The translations under genes were made by a program, and so were the position numbers. From contig NZ_JOAN01000010.1 in NCBI RefSeq assembly GCF_000718555.1, positions 124,001-188,000 of the forward strand: DNA of 64,000 nt, given 5' to 3'. Each line of letters opens with the position of its first letter. The stretch's first letter is position 1. The notes beneath the pieces were generated by a model. The model searched no databases and was not told the origin of the DNA. It was given only the letters and a program-made list of their open reading frames with translations. Source of the DNA: Micromonospora chokoriensis. Its GTDB lineage: Bacteria; Actinomycetota; Actinomycetes; Mycobacteriales; Micromonosporaceae. Below are positions 55,836-64,000 of the stretch, piece after piece.

Positions 55836-56297
55836 TCAGCGCTCGCCGGAGTGCCCCTCCGGTGACCGGCGGGGCGTGGGGATCGAACGGACCGCGTACT
55901 CCTGGACGGCTGCCGCGTGGTCGGACTCGTCCAAAATCCAGTCGGCGGTGCCCGGCTCGTGCCGGCGGGTCAACACGCCCTGCACGGTGTCCACCATGGT
56001 CGCGACACCCGCGCGCGGACGGGTACGCCAGAGCTGCTCACCCTCGGCGGTGATCCGGAACCAGCCGTCGGCGACGCTCACCAGCCCGGCGCCGACCAGT
56101 CGCTGGACCGCGGCCTCCACCTCGTGTCGCTGCGGGATCGCATGGTTGAGGTGGTCGGCGGTGGAGAGCACGTCGGTCAGGCGGACGCCCTCGGGTCGTC
56201 GACTTGTCGCCGACCGACGGTGCCGCCCAGCCCCGCTCGCGATGACCAGCGACACGAAGATCCAGGCGTCCGTCCAGCGCCAACCGTTCTCCCCCAT
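55836..56297 (-). CDS. Hypothetical winged-helix-like protein
   Basis: A 153-aa protein not assigned to a family. It begins MGENGWRWTDAWIFVSLVIA. The middle (HEVEAAVQRLVGAGLVSVADGWFRITAEGEQLW) has the helix and wing pattern of a small winged-helix domain. The C-terminal half includes an ILDESDHAAAVQEYA helix. No DNA-binding residues can be named with confidence. The ATG at 56297 is used; an in-frame GTG at 56339 is possible. It ends 5 bases from the hisF stop with no room for a separate terminator. Confidence 0.6.
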   Translation of the reverse strand: MGENGWRWTDAWIFVSLVIASGAGRHRRSATSRRPEGVRLTDVLSTADHLNHAIPQRHEVEAAVQRLVGAGLVSVADGWFRITAEGEQLWRTRPRAGVATMVDTVQGVLTRRHEPGTADWILDESDHAAAVQEYAVRSIPTPRRSPEGHSGER

Positions 56298-56400
56298 GCA
56301 GAGATGATGACGGCGCGCGTCGCGGAAGGGAACACCCACCCTCCTATCCGGTGCGCTGCACCACCACGCCGTACCGGTGCGCGGACGGTCGGTGAGGCGT

Positions 56401-57063
56401 TCAGCCGGCCGGCGCGGCGCTGCCCGCCGAGGGCGCGGCGCTGTCGGGTGCGCTGCCCTCCGGCACGGCGAACAGCGGGATGAAGAACTGCGCCAGCGGG
56501 CCGATGGCCAGCGCGTACGCGACGGTGCCGAGGCCGACCGTGCCGTCGAGCAGCCAGCCCAGCGCCAGCACGGTGACTTCGATGACGGTGCGTACCAGTC
56601 GGACCGACCGGCCGGGACGCCGGGCCACGTAACCGGTCATCAGGCCGTCGCGGGGACCGGGCCCCAACCGGGCGCCGAGGTAGAGAGCGGTGGCGGCGCC
56701 GTTGGCGACGATCCCGGTGATCAGCAACGCGATCCGGACGCCGAGCGGGCCCCCCGACGGGAGTAGGGCCAGTGTGGCGTCCACGACCAGGCCGATCACC
56801 ACGACGTTGCTGACCGTGCCGAGGCCGGGCCGCTGGCGCAGCGGAATCCAGAGCAGCAGGACCAGCGCGCCGACGCCGATGGTGACCGTGCCGAAGGAGA
56901 GCCCGGTCAACTTGGCGAGGCCCTGGTGGAACACGTCCCACGGGTCGAGGCCCAGGTGGGAGCGGATCATCAGGGCCATGCTGATGCCGTAGAGCGCGAG
57001 CCCGAGGTAGAGCTGAACCAACCGTCGAGCCGGCCGGTGCCGCAGATTGCCAAGCAGTGCCAT
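56401..57063 (-). CDS. yczE: YczE-type membrane protein
   Basis: A 220-aa protein with five to six membrane helices of the YczE/YitT group. It has the N-terminal RRLVQLYLGLALYGISMALM, the conserved LGLDPWDVFHQGLAKLTG, and the GPGPRDGLMTGY loop. The function is unknown. It is divergent from a MocR/YczR-type regulator, a pairing conserved from Bacillus to actinobacteria. ATG 57063 is preceded at 7 nt by a TAGGGT -10 element, supporting this start over the in-frame one at 57084. Confidence 0.88.
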   Translation of the reverse strand: MALLGNLRHRPARRLVQLYLGLALYGISMALMIRSHLGLDPWDVFHQGLAKLTGLSFGTVTIGVGALVLLLWIPLRQRPGLGTVSNVVVIGLVVDATLALLPSGGPLGVRIALLITGIVANGAATALYLGARLGPGPRDGLMTGYVARRPGRSVRLVRTVIEVTVLALGWLLDGTVGLGTVAYALAIGPLAQFFIPLFAVPEGSAPDSAAPSAGSAAPAG

Positions 57064-57070
57064 GCATGCC

Positions 57071-57107
57071 ACCCTAGGTGCCAATCCTCGTCGAGGAAGA
57101 AGCCAAT
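57071..57107. promoter_or_regulatory. yczE promoter and candidate YczR binding repeats
   Basis: Reverse-strand TAGGGT (57076-57071) serves yczE. Next to it are two direct repeats of GCCAAT at 57080-57085 and 57102-57107, 22 bp apart (two helical turns). MocR-family regulators are known to bind direct repeats between divergent genes, so these are likely YczR sites. Confidence 0.5.
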
Positions 57108-57122
57108 ATCCGAGGAGTGGCT

Positions 57123-58577
57123 ATGACTGGGCAGGTGCGCGGCGTCCAATTGGCCCGTCTGCTCGGGCAGTGGCATGCCCTGCCGGGCCGTCGACGCAGC
57201 CCTGACTATGCCGCTCTGGCCGGCACGGTGCGCGGGCTGCTCGCCGACGGTCGGCTGCCGCTGGGCGTTCGCCTGCCGGCCGAACGGGAGCTGGCCGAGG
57301 CGCTGCGGATCAGTCGGACCACGGTCACCGCCGCCTACCGGCAACTGCGCGAGACCGGGCACCTGGCCAGCCGTCGAGGTGCGGGCAGCTGGACCATGCT
57401 GCCCGGCAACCATCGAGTGGCCAGCACCGGCCTGTGGACCCCGCTGGACGACCGGGAGATGCTCGACCTCGGCGTCGCCGCGCTGGCTGCCCCGCCGCAA
57501 CTACTGTCGGCCGCCCGGGCCGCCACCGAGGACCTGCCCCGCTACCTGAGCGGGGCCGGCTACCACCCGACCGGCATCGTCGAGCTGCGCGAGGCGGTGG
57601 CCGACACGTACACCGCCCGGGGTCTGCCCACCTCGGCCGACCAGATCATGGTCACCAGCGGCACCCAGCACGCACTGGATCTGGTGTTGCGGCTAGCCCT
57701 GACCCCGGGCGGCAACGTGCTTGTCGAGTCCCCGACCTACCCCAACGCGCTCGCCGCGCTGGCCGGCCGACGGGCCCGGATCGCCACCCACGGCCTCGCC
57801 GCCGACGCCGGCTGGGAGCCCGACCTCCTGCTGGGCAGCCTCCGGCAGACCCGGCCCAAGCTGGCGTACCTGATTCCGGAGTTCCAGAACCCGACGGGGC
57901 ACCTGATGCCCGCCTCGCTGCGCGAGCGCGTGGTGGCCGCCGCCCACGCGGTCGGCACCGATCTGATCATCGACGAGTCCTTCGTGGACCTGCCGATGGA
58001 CGGCACCGAGCTGCCACCCCCGGTCGCCACCTACGACCGGCACAGCCGGGTGATCAGCATCGGGGGGATGAGCAAGCCCTACTGGGGTGGCCTGCGGATC
58101 GGCTGGGTGCGCGCGTCCGCGCCGCAGGTGCAGCGGCTGGCCGCCGTGCGGGTCGGGGTCGACATGGCCAGCCCGGTGCTGGACCAGCTGGTCGCGGTGC
58201 ACCTGCTCGCCGACGCGGACGCCATCGTCGCCGACCGCCGCGTCCAGTTGGCCGTCCAGCGCGACGCCCTGCTCGGCGCGCTGGCGCACCGGCTGCCAGA
58301 GTGGCGGGTCACCGTGCCGCGCGGTGGCGTGACGCTCTGGGCCGAGTTGGACGGCCCGGTCTCCAGCGCGCTGGCCCGGGCCGCGGAGGAGGTCGGCGTA
58401 CGGCTGGCACCTGGCCCCCGGTTCGGCCTGGACGGCACCCTGGAGCGCTTCCTGCGGCTGCCGTTCACCCTGCCCGCGGCGGACCTCGTGGAGGCCGTCG
58501 GGCGAATCGCGGCGATCCGCTACGACCTCGACCGGGCCGCCGGTCAGCGGTGGCGCGAGCCGGCCGTCATCGCCTGA
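57123..58577 (+). CDS. yczR: MocR-like transcription factor YczR (GntR wHTH plus aminotransferase domain)
   Basis: A 484-aa fusion of a GntR-type winged helix (about 28-95, LPLGVRLPAERELAEALRIS then RTTVTAAYRQLRETGHL) and a fold type I aminotransferase domain. The pyridoxal phosphate Lys is in SIGGMSKPYWGGLRIGW. Other motifs are GTQHALDLVLRLALTPG and EFQNPTGHLMP. MocR proteins sense a pyridoxal phosphate adduct and regulate a divergent gene, here yczE. ATG 57123 follows GAGGAG at a normal distance. Confidence 0.9.
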   Translation: MTGQVRGVQLARLLGQWHALPGRRRSPDYAALAGTVRGLLADGRLPLGVRLPAERELAEALRISRTTVTAAYRQLRETGHLASRRGAGSWTMLPGNHRVASTGLWTPLDDREMLDLGVAALAAPPQLLSAARAATEDLPRYLSGAGYHPTGIVELREAVADTYTARGLPTSADQIMVTSGTQHALDLVLRLALTPGGNVLVESPTYPNALAALAGRRARIATHGLAADAGWEPDLLLGSLRQTRPKLAYLIPEFQNPTGHLMPASLRERVVAAAHAVGTDLIIDESFVDLPMDGTELPPPVATYDRHSRVISIGGMSKPYWGGLRIGWVRASAPQVQRLAAVRVGVDMASPVLDQLVAVHLLADADAIVADRRVQLAVQRDALLGALAHRLPEWRVTVPRGGVTLWAELDGPVSSALARAAEEVGVRLAPGPRFGLDGTLERFLRLPFTLPAADLVEAVGRIAAIRYDLDRAAGQRWREPAVIA

Positions 58578-58595
58578 GCGCCGCTGCGCCGCGAA

Positions 58596-58637
58596 CGCCG
58601 GTGGCCCCGCACCCGAGCGGGTACGGGGCCACCGGCG
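58596..58637. terminator. Bidirectional terminator hairpin
   Basis: Perfect 14-bp stem (58596-58609 with 58624-58637), with a further 4-bp inner stem after one mismatch and a GAGC loop. It sits between the end of yczR and the end of the convergent acyl-CoA ligase gene 5 bases later. Confidence 0.8.
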
Positions 58638-58642
58638 ATCCG

Positions 58643-60469
<1,827 letters not shown>

Positions 60470-60496
60470 CGCTGTAGCCGCCTTCGGGGGTGGTGG

Positions 60497-60534
60497 CGTG
60501 ACGGTCGTCACGTCATGATGGTTACCGAAGAGTA
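60497..60534 (-). promoter_or_regulatory. Candidate promoter and operator of the acyl-CoA ligase gene
   Basis: Reverse-strand TACTCT (60534-60529) may be the -10. Just downstream is a 16-bp palindrome with 7-bp arms, CGTGACG-GT-CGTCACG (60497-60512), in the 5' leader. Its position fits a repressor site, for example for a TetR- or GntR-type fatty acid regulator; no such regulator lies nearby. Confidence 0.4.
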
Positions 60535-60606
60535 TTGCCTGGCACCGTGCATCGGCTAGCCCTGGTGATCGTCCGGCGGTCCCATCCCACCAACCGGTAC
60601 GGTCGA

Positions 60607-61554
60607 TCAGGCGTACCGGGCAGCCACCACTGACCAGTCGTAGGTGGCCCGGACCCAGTTGCGCCGAGCGGCCAGCGCGTCGCGGATCCCGTCGTCGCCG
60701 GCGGCCAGGAGCACCTGCTCCGCGTCCAGGTACGTCGCCAGCCCCTGGTTGAACCGGTCCGCCGCCCTTCGGAGCGCGGTCGCCTCGTCCGTGTCGCTGT
60801 CCTGAGCGATCACCGTCACCAGGTTGTGCGCGTCCGGGTCGGCCCGGCTCTCCTTGCCGTAGGAGAAGAGGTCGTTGCACCAGCAGACCAGGTCCACCGC
60901 CAGCAGGTCCAGGGCGACCAGCCCCGGGTCGGCGCGCTGGGCTGGCCCGGGCTGCCGCGTCGACGCCAGGTCGGTCAGGGTGAGGCAGGGGTGTACCCCG
61001 CCGATGTGCCGGCGCAGTTGGACGTACTCCGCCACCTCGGGCACCCGCCGACGTTCCCGGTTGGCGGCCTCCCAGAGCAGCGCCAACAGGTACTCCCGCA
61101 TCTGGCTGACGAACCGCAGCAGCAACGCCGCGTGGTCGTGCAGCCGGGTGCGGCGGCAGAGGTCGTGCAGCGCGTCGCCCAGCGGCCCGACGGCGGGCGG
61201 TGCGACGTCCGGGTCACCGCACCGGTCGAGCACGTCGAGCAGGGTGCTGATCGCCGGGCCGAGTCGGGCCGGGTCGGCACCGAGGCCGTCCTCGTCGCAG
61301 GCGTCGTCCATCACGAAGAGCCAGCTGATCAGGTCGGTGAGCAGTCGTAGCCCGTCCACCGAGCCGTCCGGGCAGGCGCGGCCGGCCAGTCCGGCGGCGT
61401 CGGCCCGTTGGAGCCGGTGCACTCGTTGGCTGGAATCGACCAGCCCGAACGAGCGCGCCCACTCGACGCTCTCGCTCGCTACCTGGTCGGTGGCACCGTG
61501 GCGCCCCGTGGGAAACGGAGGCTCCCGCAGCGCCGAGATTGCGAAACTTCGCAC
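60607..61554 (-). CDS. Class I terpene synthase family protein
   Basis: A 315-aa single-domain terpene cyclase. The aspartate-rich motif is D83-D84-x-x-D87-E88 (VMDDACDEDG). The NSE triad appears as N227-D228-L-F-S231-Y-G-K234-E235. Both Mg-binding motifs are thus complete, so the enzyme is likely to ionise a prenyl diphosphate. The N-terminus (FPTGRHGATDQVASESVEWA) is like bacterial sesquiterpene and geosmin-type synthases. The product cannot be predicted. No prenyltransferase, P450 or methyltransferase gene is adjacent. The GTG start follows a GTGGGGGC. Confidence 0.85.
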   Translation of the reverse strand: MRSFAISALREPPFPTGRHGATDQVASESVEWARSFGLVDSSQRVHRLQRADAAGLAGRACPDGSVDGLRLLTDLISWLFVMDDACDEDGLGADPARLGPAISTLLDVLDRCGDPDVAPPAVGPLGDALHDLCRRTRLHDHAALLLRFVSQMREYLLALLWEAANRERRRVPEVAEYVQLRRHIGGVHPCLTLTDLASTRQPGPAQRADPGLVALDLLAVDLVCWCNDLFSYGKESRADPDAHNLVTVIAQDSDTDEATALRRAADRFNQGLATYLDAEQVLLAAGDDGIRDALAARRNWVRATYDWSVVAARYA

Positions 61555-61681
61555 AGTGCGCCCCCACTTCGTGCCGCCCGGCGCGGAGCGGCGCGGTGAA
61601 GCGTACGGGAGGAGGTATCAGCGTGCTTCGCTGGGTGTGGGAAAATCCACAACCCTTACGTGACCGCTTATGAACACAGAG

Positions 61682-62311
61682 TCACATGCCCAGGTGGGCA
61701 ACGCGCAGTCGCCGAGCGGCCTCGGCCGAACCATTCAGTTGGACCCGGGCCACCCGTTGCCGGCCGGAGAAGAAGAGCACCAGCTCGGCCGGGGCGCCGA
61801 CCACCCGCAGCGGCTCGCCGCCGCGACCGACGGAGACCTCACCGTGGCCGGGGGCCTGCACGTAGAGGTCCGCCGGAAAGCGGCGCAGTGCCAGCCGGGC
61901 CATCGGGGCCGCGCGTTTCCAGAGCGCGCTCTGCAGGCCGGTGGGCAGATCGCGGGGCTGCCACCCGGAGCTGGCCCGTCGGACGTCCTCGTGATGGATG
62001 AAGAACTCCATCGTGTTGGCCAGCTCGTCGGTCACCGGGTTGCTGACCGGGCTCCACAGCGGCGGTCGCCGCACCTGCGCCACCAGCTCGGCGTAGGGCC
62101 GCGCCGCGAGTCGCTGACGGACCCGCTCGGCGTAGCCGCGCAGCGGCGGCAGCACGATCCCACCCGCCGCGTCCGGACGGCGCTCCCGCAGCACCAGATG
62201 CGCGGCGAGGTCGCGGGTCGCCCAGCCCTCGTTGATCGTCGGGGCGGTCGGCCCGAGGGCCAGGAGGAGATCGGCCAGCGCCTCGCGCTCGGCTCGGGCG
62301 TACCGCGGCAT
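61682..62311 (-). CDS. TIGR03085-type putative metal-binding protein (DinB-fold superfamily)
   Basis: A 209-aa protein. It has the maleylpyruvate isomerase/DinB-like four-helix pattern: an N-terminal helix ARAEREALADLLLALGP, the His-bearing DLAAHLVLRERRPDA, and a second His pair FIHHEDVRRA near the middle, which are the likely metal ligands. It is a common actinobacterial family of unknown function, sometimes related to mycothiol-dependent enzymes. ATG 62311 has a TACGAT -10 element 6 nt upstream; the open frame to 62407 is not used. The terpene synthase gene follows 127 bases downstream on the same strand. Confidence 0.75.
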   Translation of the reverse strand: MPRYARAEREALADLLLALGPTAPTINEGWATRDLAAHLVLRERRPDAAGGIVLPPLRGYAERVRQRLAARPYAELVAQVRRPPLWSPVSNPVTDELANTMEFFIHHEDVRRASSGWQPRDLPTGLQSALWKRAAPMARLALRRFPADLYVQAPGHGEVSVGRGGEPLRVVGAPAELVLFFSGRQRVARVQLNGSAEAARRLRVAHLGM

Positions 62312-62317
62312 GGCCCG

Positions 62318-62323
62318 ATCGTA
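62318..62323 (-). promoter_or_regulatory. -10 element TACGAT of the TIGR03085-type gene
   Basis: Reverse-strand TACGAT, 6 nt before the ATG at 62311; leaderless arrangement. The 172-base gap to the ABC transporter gene also holds a TTGACA at 62401-62406 with no convincing partner -10. Confidence 0.4.
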
Positions 62324-62484
62324 GGCCCGGCGGCCCGTCGGCGCGCGACGGCGGACGCCGGGTCGGCGTCTGTCGCGCACCGCCGTCCGGTACGTGACGG
62401 TTGACATATCCGGTCGGGGTCGGCGGCACTGGCCCGGACCGGTAAGGATGAGGGAGATAATTGCGGCTTACGGCGGGGGAGAGC

Positions 62485-64000
62485 GTGGCGAGCAAGACAA
62501 GTCGGGACGTTCTCAGTCGAGGGCTGGGGGTCCTGCGGCAGGCGATCCGCGAGCAGCCGCGGATCTTCGCGGTGGCGGTCGTCGGCAGCGTGCTCTTCGG
62601 CGGGATGATCATTGTCAGCGCCCGGGTCGTCGGGTCGGTCATCGGCGAGGTGGCGCTCCCGTCCATCGAGCGCGGCGAGGTGGGTTCCGGCACCCTGGCG
62701 CTGGCCGCGGCCGCGTTGTTCGGGATCAGCGTGCTGCGGGTGGCGGGCATCTTCGGCCGCCGGCTCGGCGCCGGCTACATGCAGTACCGCCTCCAGGCCT
62801 CCTACCGCCGCCGGGTCACCCGTCGGTACCTGGAACTGCCGCTGTCCTGGCACCACCGCAACTCCACCGGCACCCTGCTGTCCAACGCCAACTCCGACGT
62901 GGAGGCGGCCTGGTACCCGATCGCGCCGCTGCCGTTCGCCGTCGGCACGCTGGTGATGCTGGTCGGCGCGATCGTGTCGCTCTTCGCCACCGATTGGGCG
63001 CTCGCACTGGTCGGCCTTGCGGTCTTCCCCGCGCTGTTCGCGCTCAACGTCGTCTACTCCCGCCGGATGGCCCCCCGCCAGGCCCGGGCGCAGCGCCTGC
63101 GCGCCGAGGTCAGCGGGATCGCCCACGAGAGCTTCGACGGCGCCCTGGTGGTCAAGACGATGGGCCGGGAGGCCCAGGAGACCGCCCGGTTCGCCGGCCG
63201 CGCCGGTGAGCTGCGCGACTCGTTGATCGCGGTCGGTCGGCTGCGCGGCGTCTTCGACCCACTGCTGGAGACGTTGCCCAGCCTCGGCACCCTCGCCGTG
63301 CTGGTGGTCGGGGCGTTCCGGCTGCGTCAGGGCGCGATCAGCGTGACCGAGCTGGTCAGCGTGGCCTTCCTCTTCACCGTGCTGGCCTTTCCGGTGCGGG
63401 CCATCGGTTGGGTCCTGGCCGAACTGCCGCGCAGCGTCGCCGGCTGGGACCGGGTGCGCCGGGTGCTCGACGCCACCGGCGAGATGCCGTACGGGCAGCG
63501 CGTGCTCGATTCGGCCAGCTCCGGCCCGGCCACCCTCACCTTCAGCGACGTGCACTACTCCTACCCACCGGCGGAGGCGCACCCGCCCGGCGCGCAGGTC
63601 CTCGGCGAGGTCGGCTTCACGGTGCCGTCCGGTCGGACGGTCGCCCTGGTCGGGCCCACCGGCGCCGGCAAGTCCACAATCGCCTCGTTGGCGGTGCGCC
63701 TGGTCGACCCGGACTCCGGCGCGGTGTGCCTGGACGGGGTGGACGTGCGCGAGCTGACCTCCGCGTCGCTGGCCGGCACGGTGGCCCTGGTTGCCCAGGT
63801 GCCGTTCATCTTCGATGACACGGTCCGCGCCAACATCGCCCTCGACCGGCCGGGCGTCGACGACGAGGTGGTCTGGGCGGCACTGCGGCTGGCCGAGGCA
63901 GACGGGTTCGTCGCCGCGCTGCCCGACGGTCTGGACACCATGGTCGGCGAGCGCGGCACCTCGCTCTCCGGCGGTCAGCGGCAGCGGCTCACCCTGGCCC
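62485..64000 (+). CDS. ABC transporter, fused permease and ATP-binding protein (3' truncated)
   Basis: GTG start with GGGGGAG ribosome binding site; the frame is open to the end of the window, giving 505 codons without a stop. The N-terminal exporter-type membrane domain (about 25-325) has six helices and the coupling region HESFDGALVVKTMGREAQE. The ATPase domain has Walker A VALVGPTGAGKST, the Q-loop LVAQVPFIFDDTVRANI, and the signature LSGGQRQRLTLA at the very end. It is a half-size exporter that needs a partner (homo- or heterodimer); the substrate is unknown. It is divergent from the TIGR03085-type gene. Confidence 0.9.
   Translation, partial: MASKTSRDVLSRGLGVLRQAIREQPRIFAVAVVGSVLFGGMIIVSARVVGSVIGEVALPSIERGEVGSGTLALAAAALFGISVLRVAGIFGRRLGAGYMQYRLQASYRRRVTRRYLELPLSWHHRNSTGTLLSNANSDVEAAWYPIAPLPFAVGTLVMLVGAIVSLFATDWALALVGLAVFPALFALNVVYSRRMAPRQARAQRLRAEVSGIAHESFDGALVVKTMGREAQETARFAGRAGELRDSLIAVGRLRGVFDPLLETLPSLGTLAVLVVGAFRLRQGAISVTELVSVAFLFTVLAFPVRAIGWVLAELPRSVAGWDRVRRVLDATGEMPYGQRVLDSASSGPATLTFSDVHYSYPPAEAHPPGAQVLGEVGFTVPSGRTVALVGPTGAGKSTIASLAVRLVDPDSGAVCLDGVDVRELTSASLAGTVALVAQVPFIFDDTVRANIALDRPGVDDEVVWAALRLAEADGFVAALPDGLDTMVGERGTSLSGGQRQRLTLA

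Overview
This is a contiguous stretch of a very GC-rich (roughly 70% or more by eye) actinobacterial chromosome. Gene content and order point to Micromonosporaceae, most likely Micromonospora or a close relative. The support is a mycobacterial-type wag31/sepF/yggT tail on the division cluster, murT-gatD lipid II amidation genes, the bifunctional HisA/TrpF enzyme PriA instead of plain HisA, many GTG starts, and promoters of the form TANNNT plus 6-8 nt directly before the start codon (leaderless mRNAs). No plasmid, phage, insertion sequence, CRISPR array, rRNA or tRNA was seen. The window is mostly core chromosome.

Layout. 1-8.4 kb: translesion synthesis genes imuB (5' truncated) and dnaE2, a small unknown gene, a methyltransferase-phosphodiesterase pair, and dinB. 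8.5-14 kb: a DUF3040 protein, then a reverse-strand MoxR ATPase/DUF58/transglutaminase module. 14.2-17.3 kb: leuS preceded by a Leu-codon leader peptide and an intrinsic terminator, ending at a 48-bp perfect palindrome. 17.4-20 kb (reverse): a VTT-family membrane protein and gatD-murT. 20.2-38.4 kb: the division and cell wall cluster mraZ-rsmH-ftsL-ftsI-murE-murF-mraY-ftsW-murG-murC-ftsQ-ftsZ-yggS-sepF-yggT-wag31. murD, usually between mraY and ftsW, is missing, and so is the ylmD/pgeF gene usual between ftsZ and yggS.

38.4-47.6 kb: envelope and housekeeping genes (DUF167, cation/proton antiporter, TraR/DksA-type protein, lspA, an RluA-family pseudouridine synthase). They are followed by three linked poorly known genes, including a ParA/MinD-like ATPase with sixteen hexapeptide repeats, and a LON-domain protein that overlaps its convergent neighbour. 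47.7-55.8 kb: histidine genes hisD-hisC-hisB-(56-aa membrane protein)-hisH-(107-aa membrane protein)-priA-ridA, then an ohrR-ohr-oxidoreductase block, then hisF. 55.8-64 kb: a winged-helix-like protein, the divergent yczE/yczR pair, an acyl-CoA ligase, a stand-alone class I terpene synthase, a TIGR03085-type protein, and the start of an ABC exporter that runs off the end.

How the genes work together. The central block makes lipid II precursors (MurE, MurF, MraY, MurG, MurC), amidates lipid II (MurT-GatD) and builds the divisome and polar growth machinery (FtsL, FtsI, FtsW, FtsQ, FtsZ, SepF, Wag31). MraZ probably controls it through three 10-bp-spaced boxes inside its own promoter; a second, inverted box pair lies on the murT side. 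All start choices, promoters and hairpins here were read by eye and no folding energies or database searches were run.
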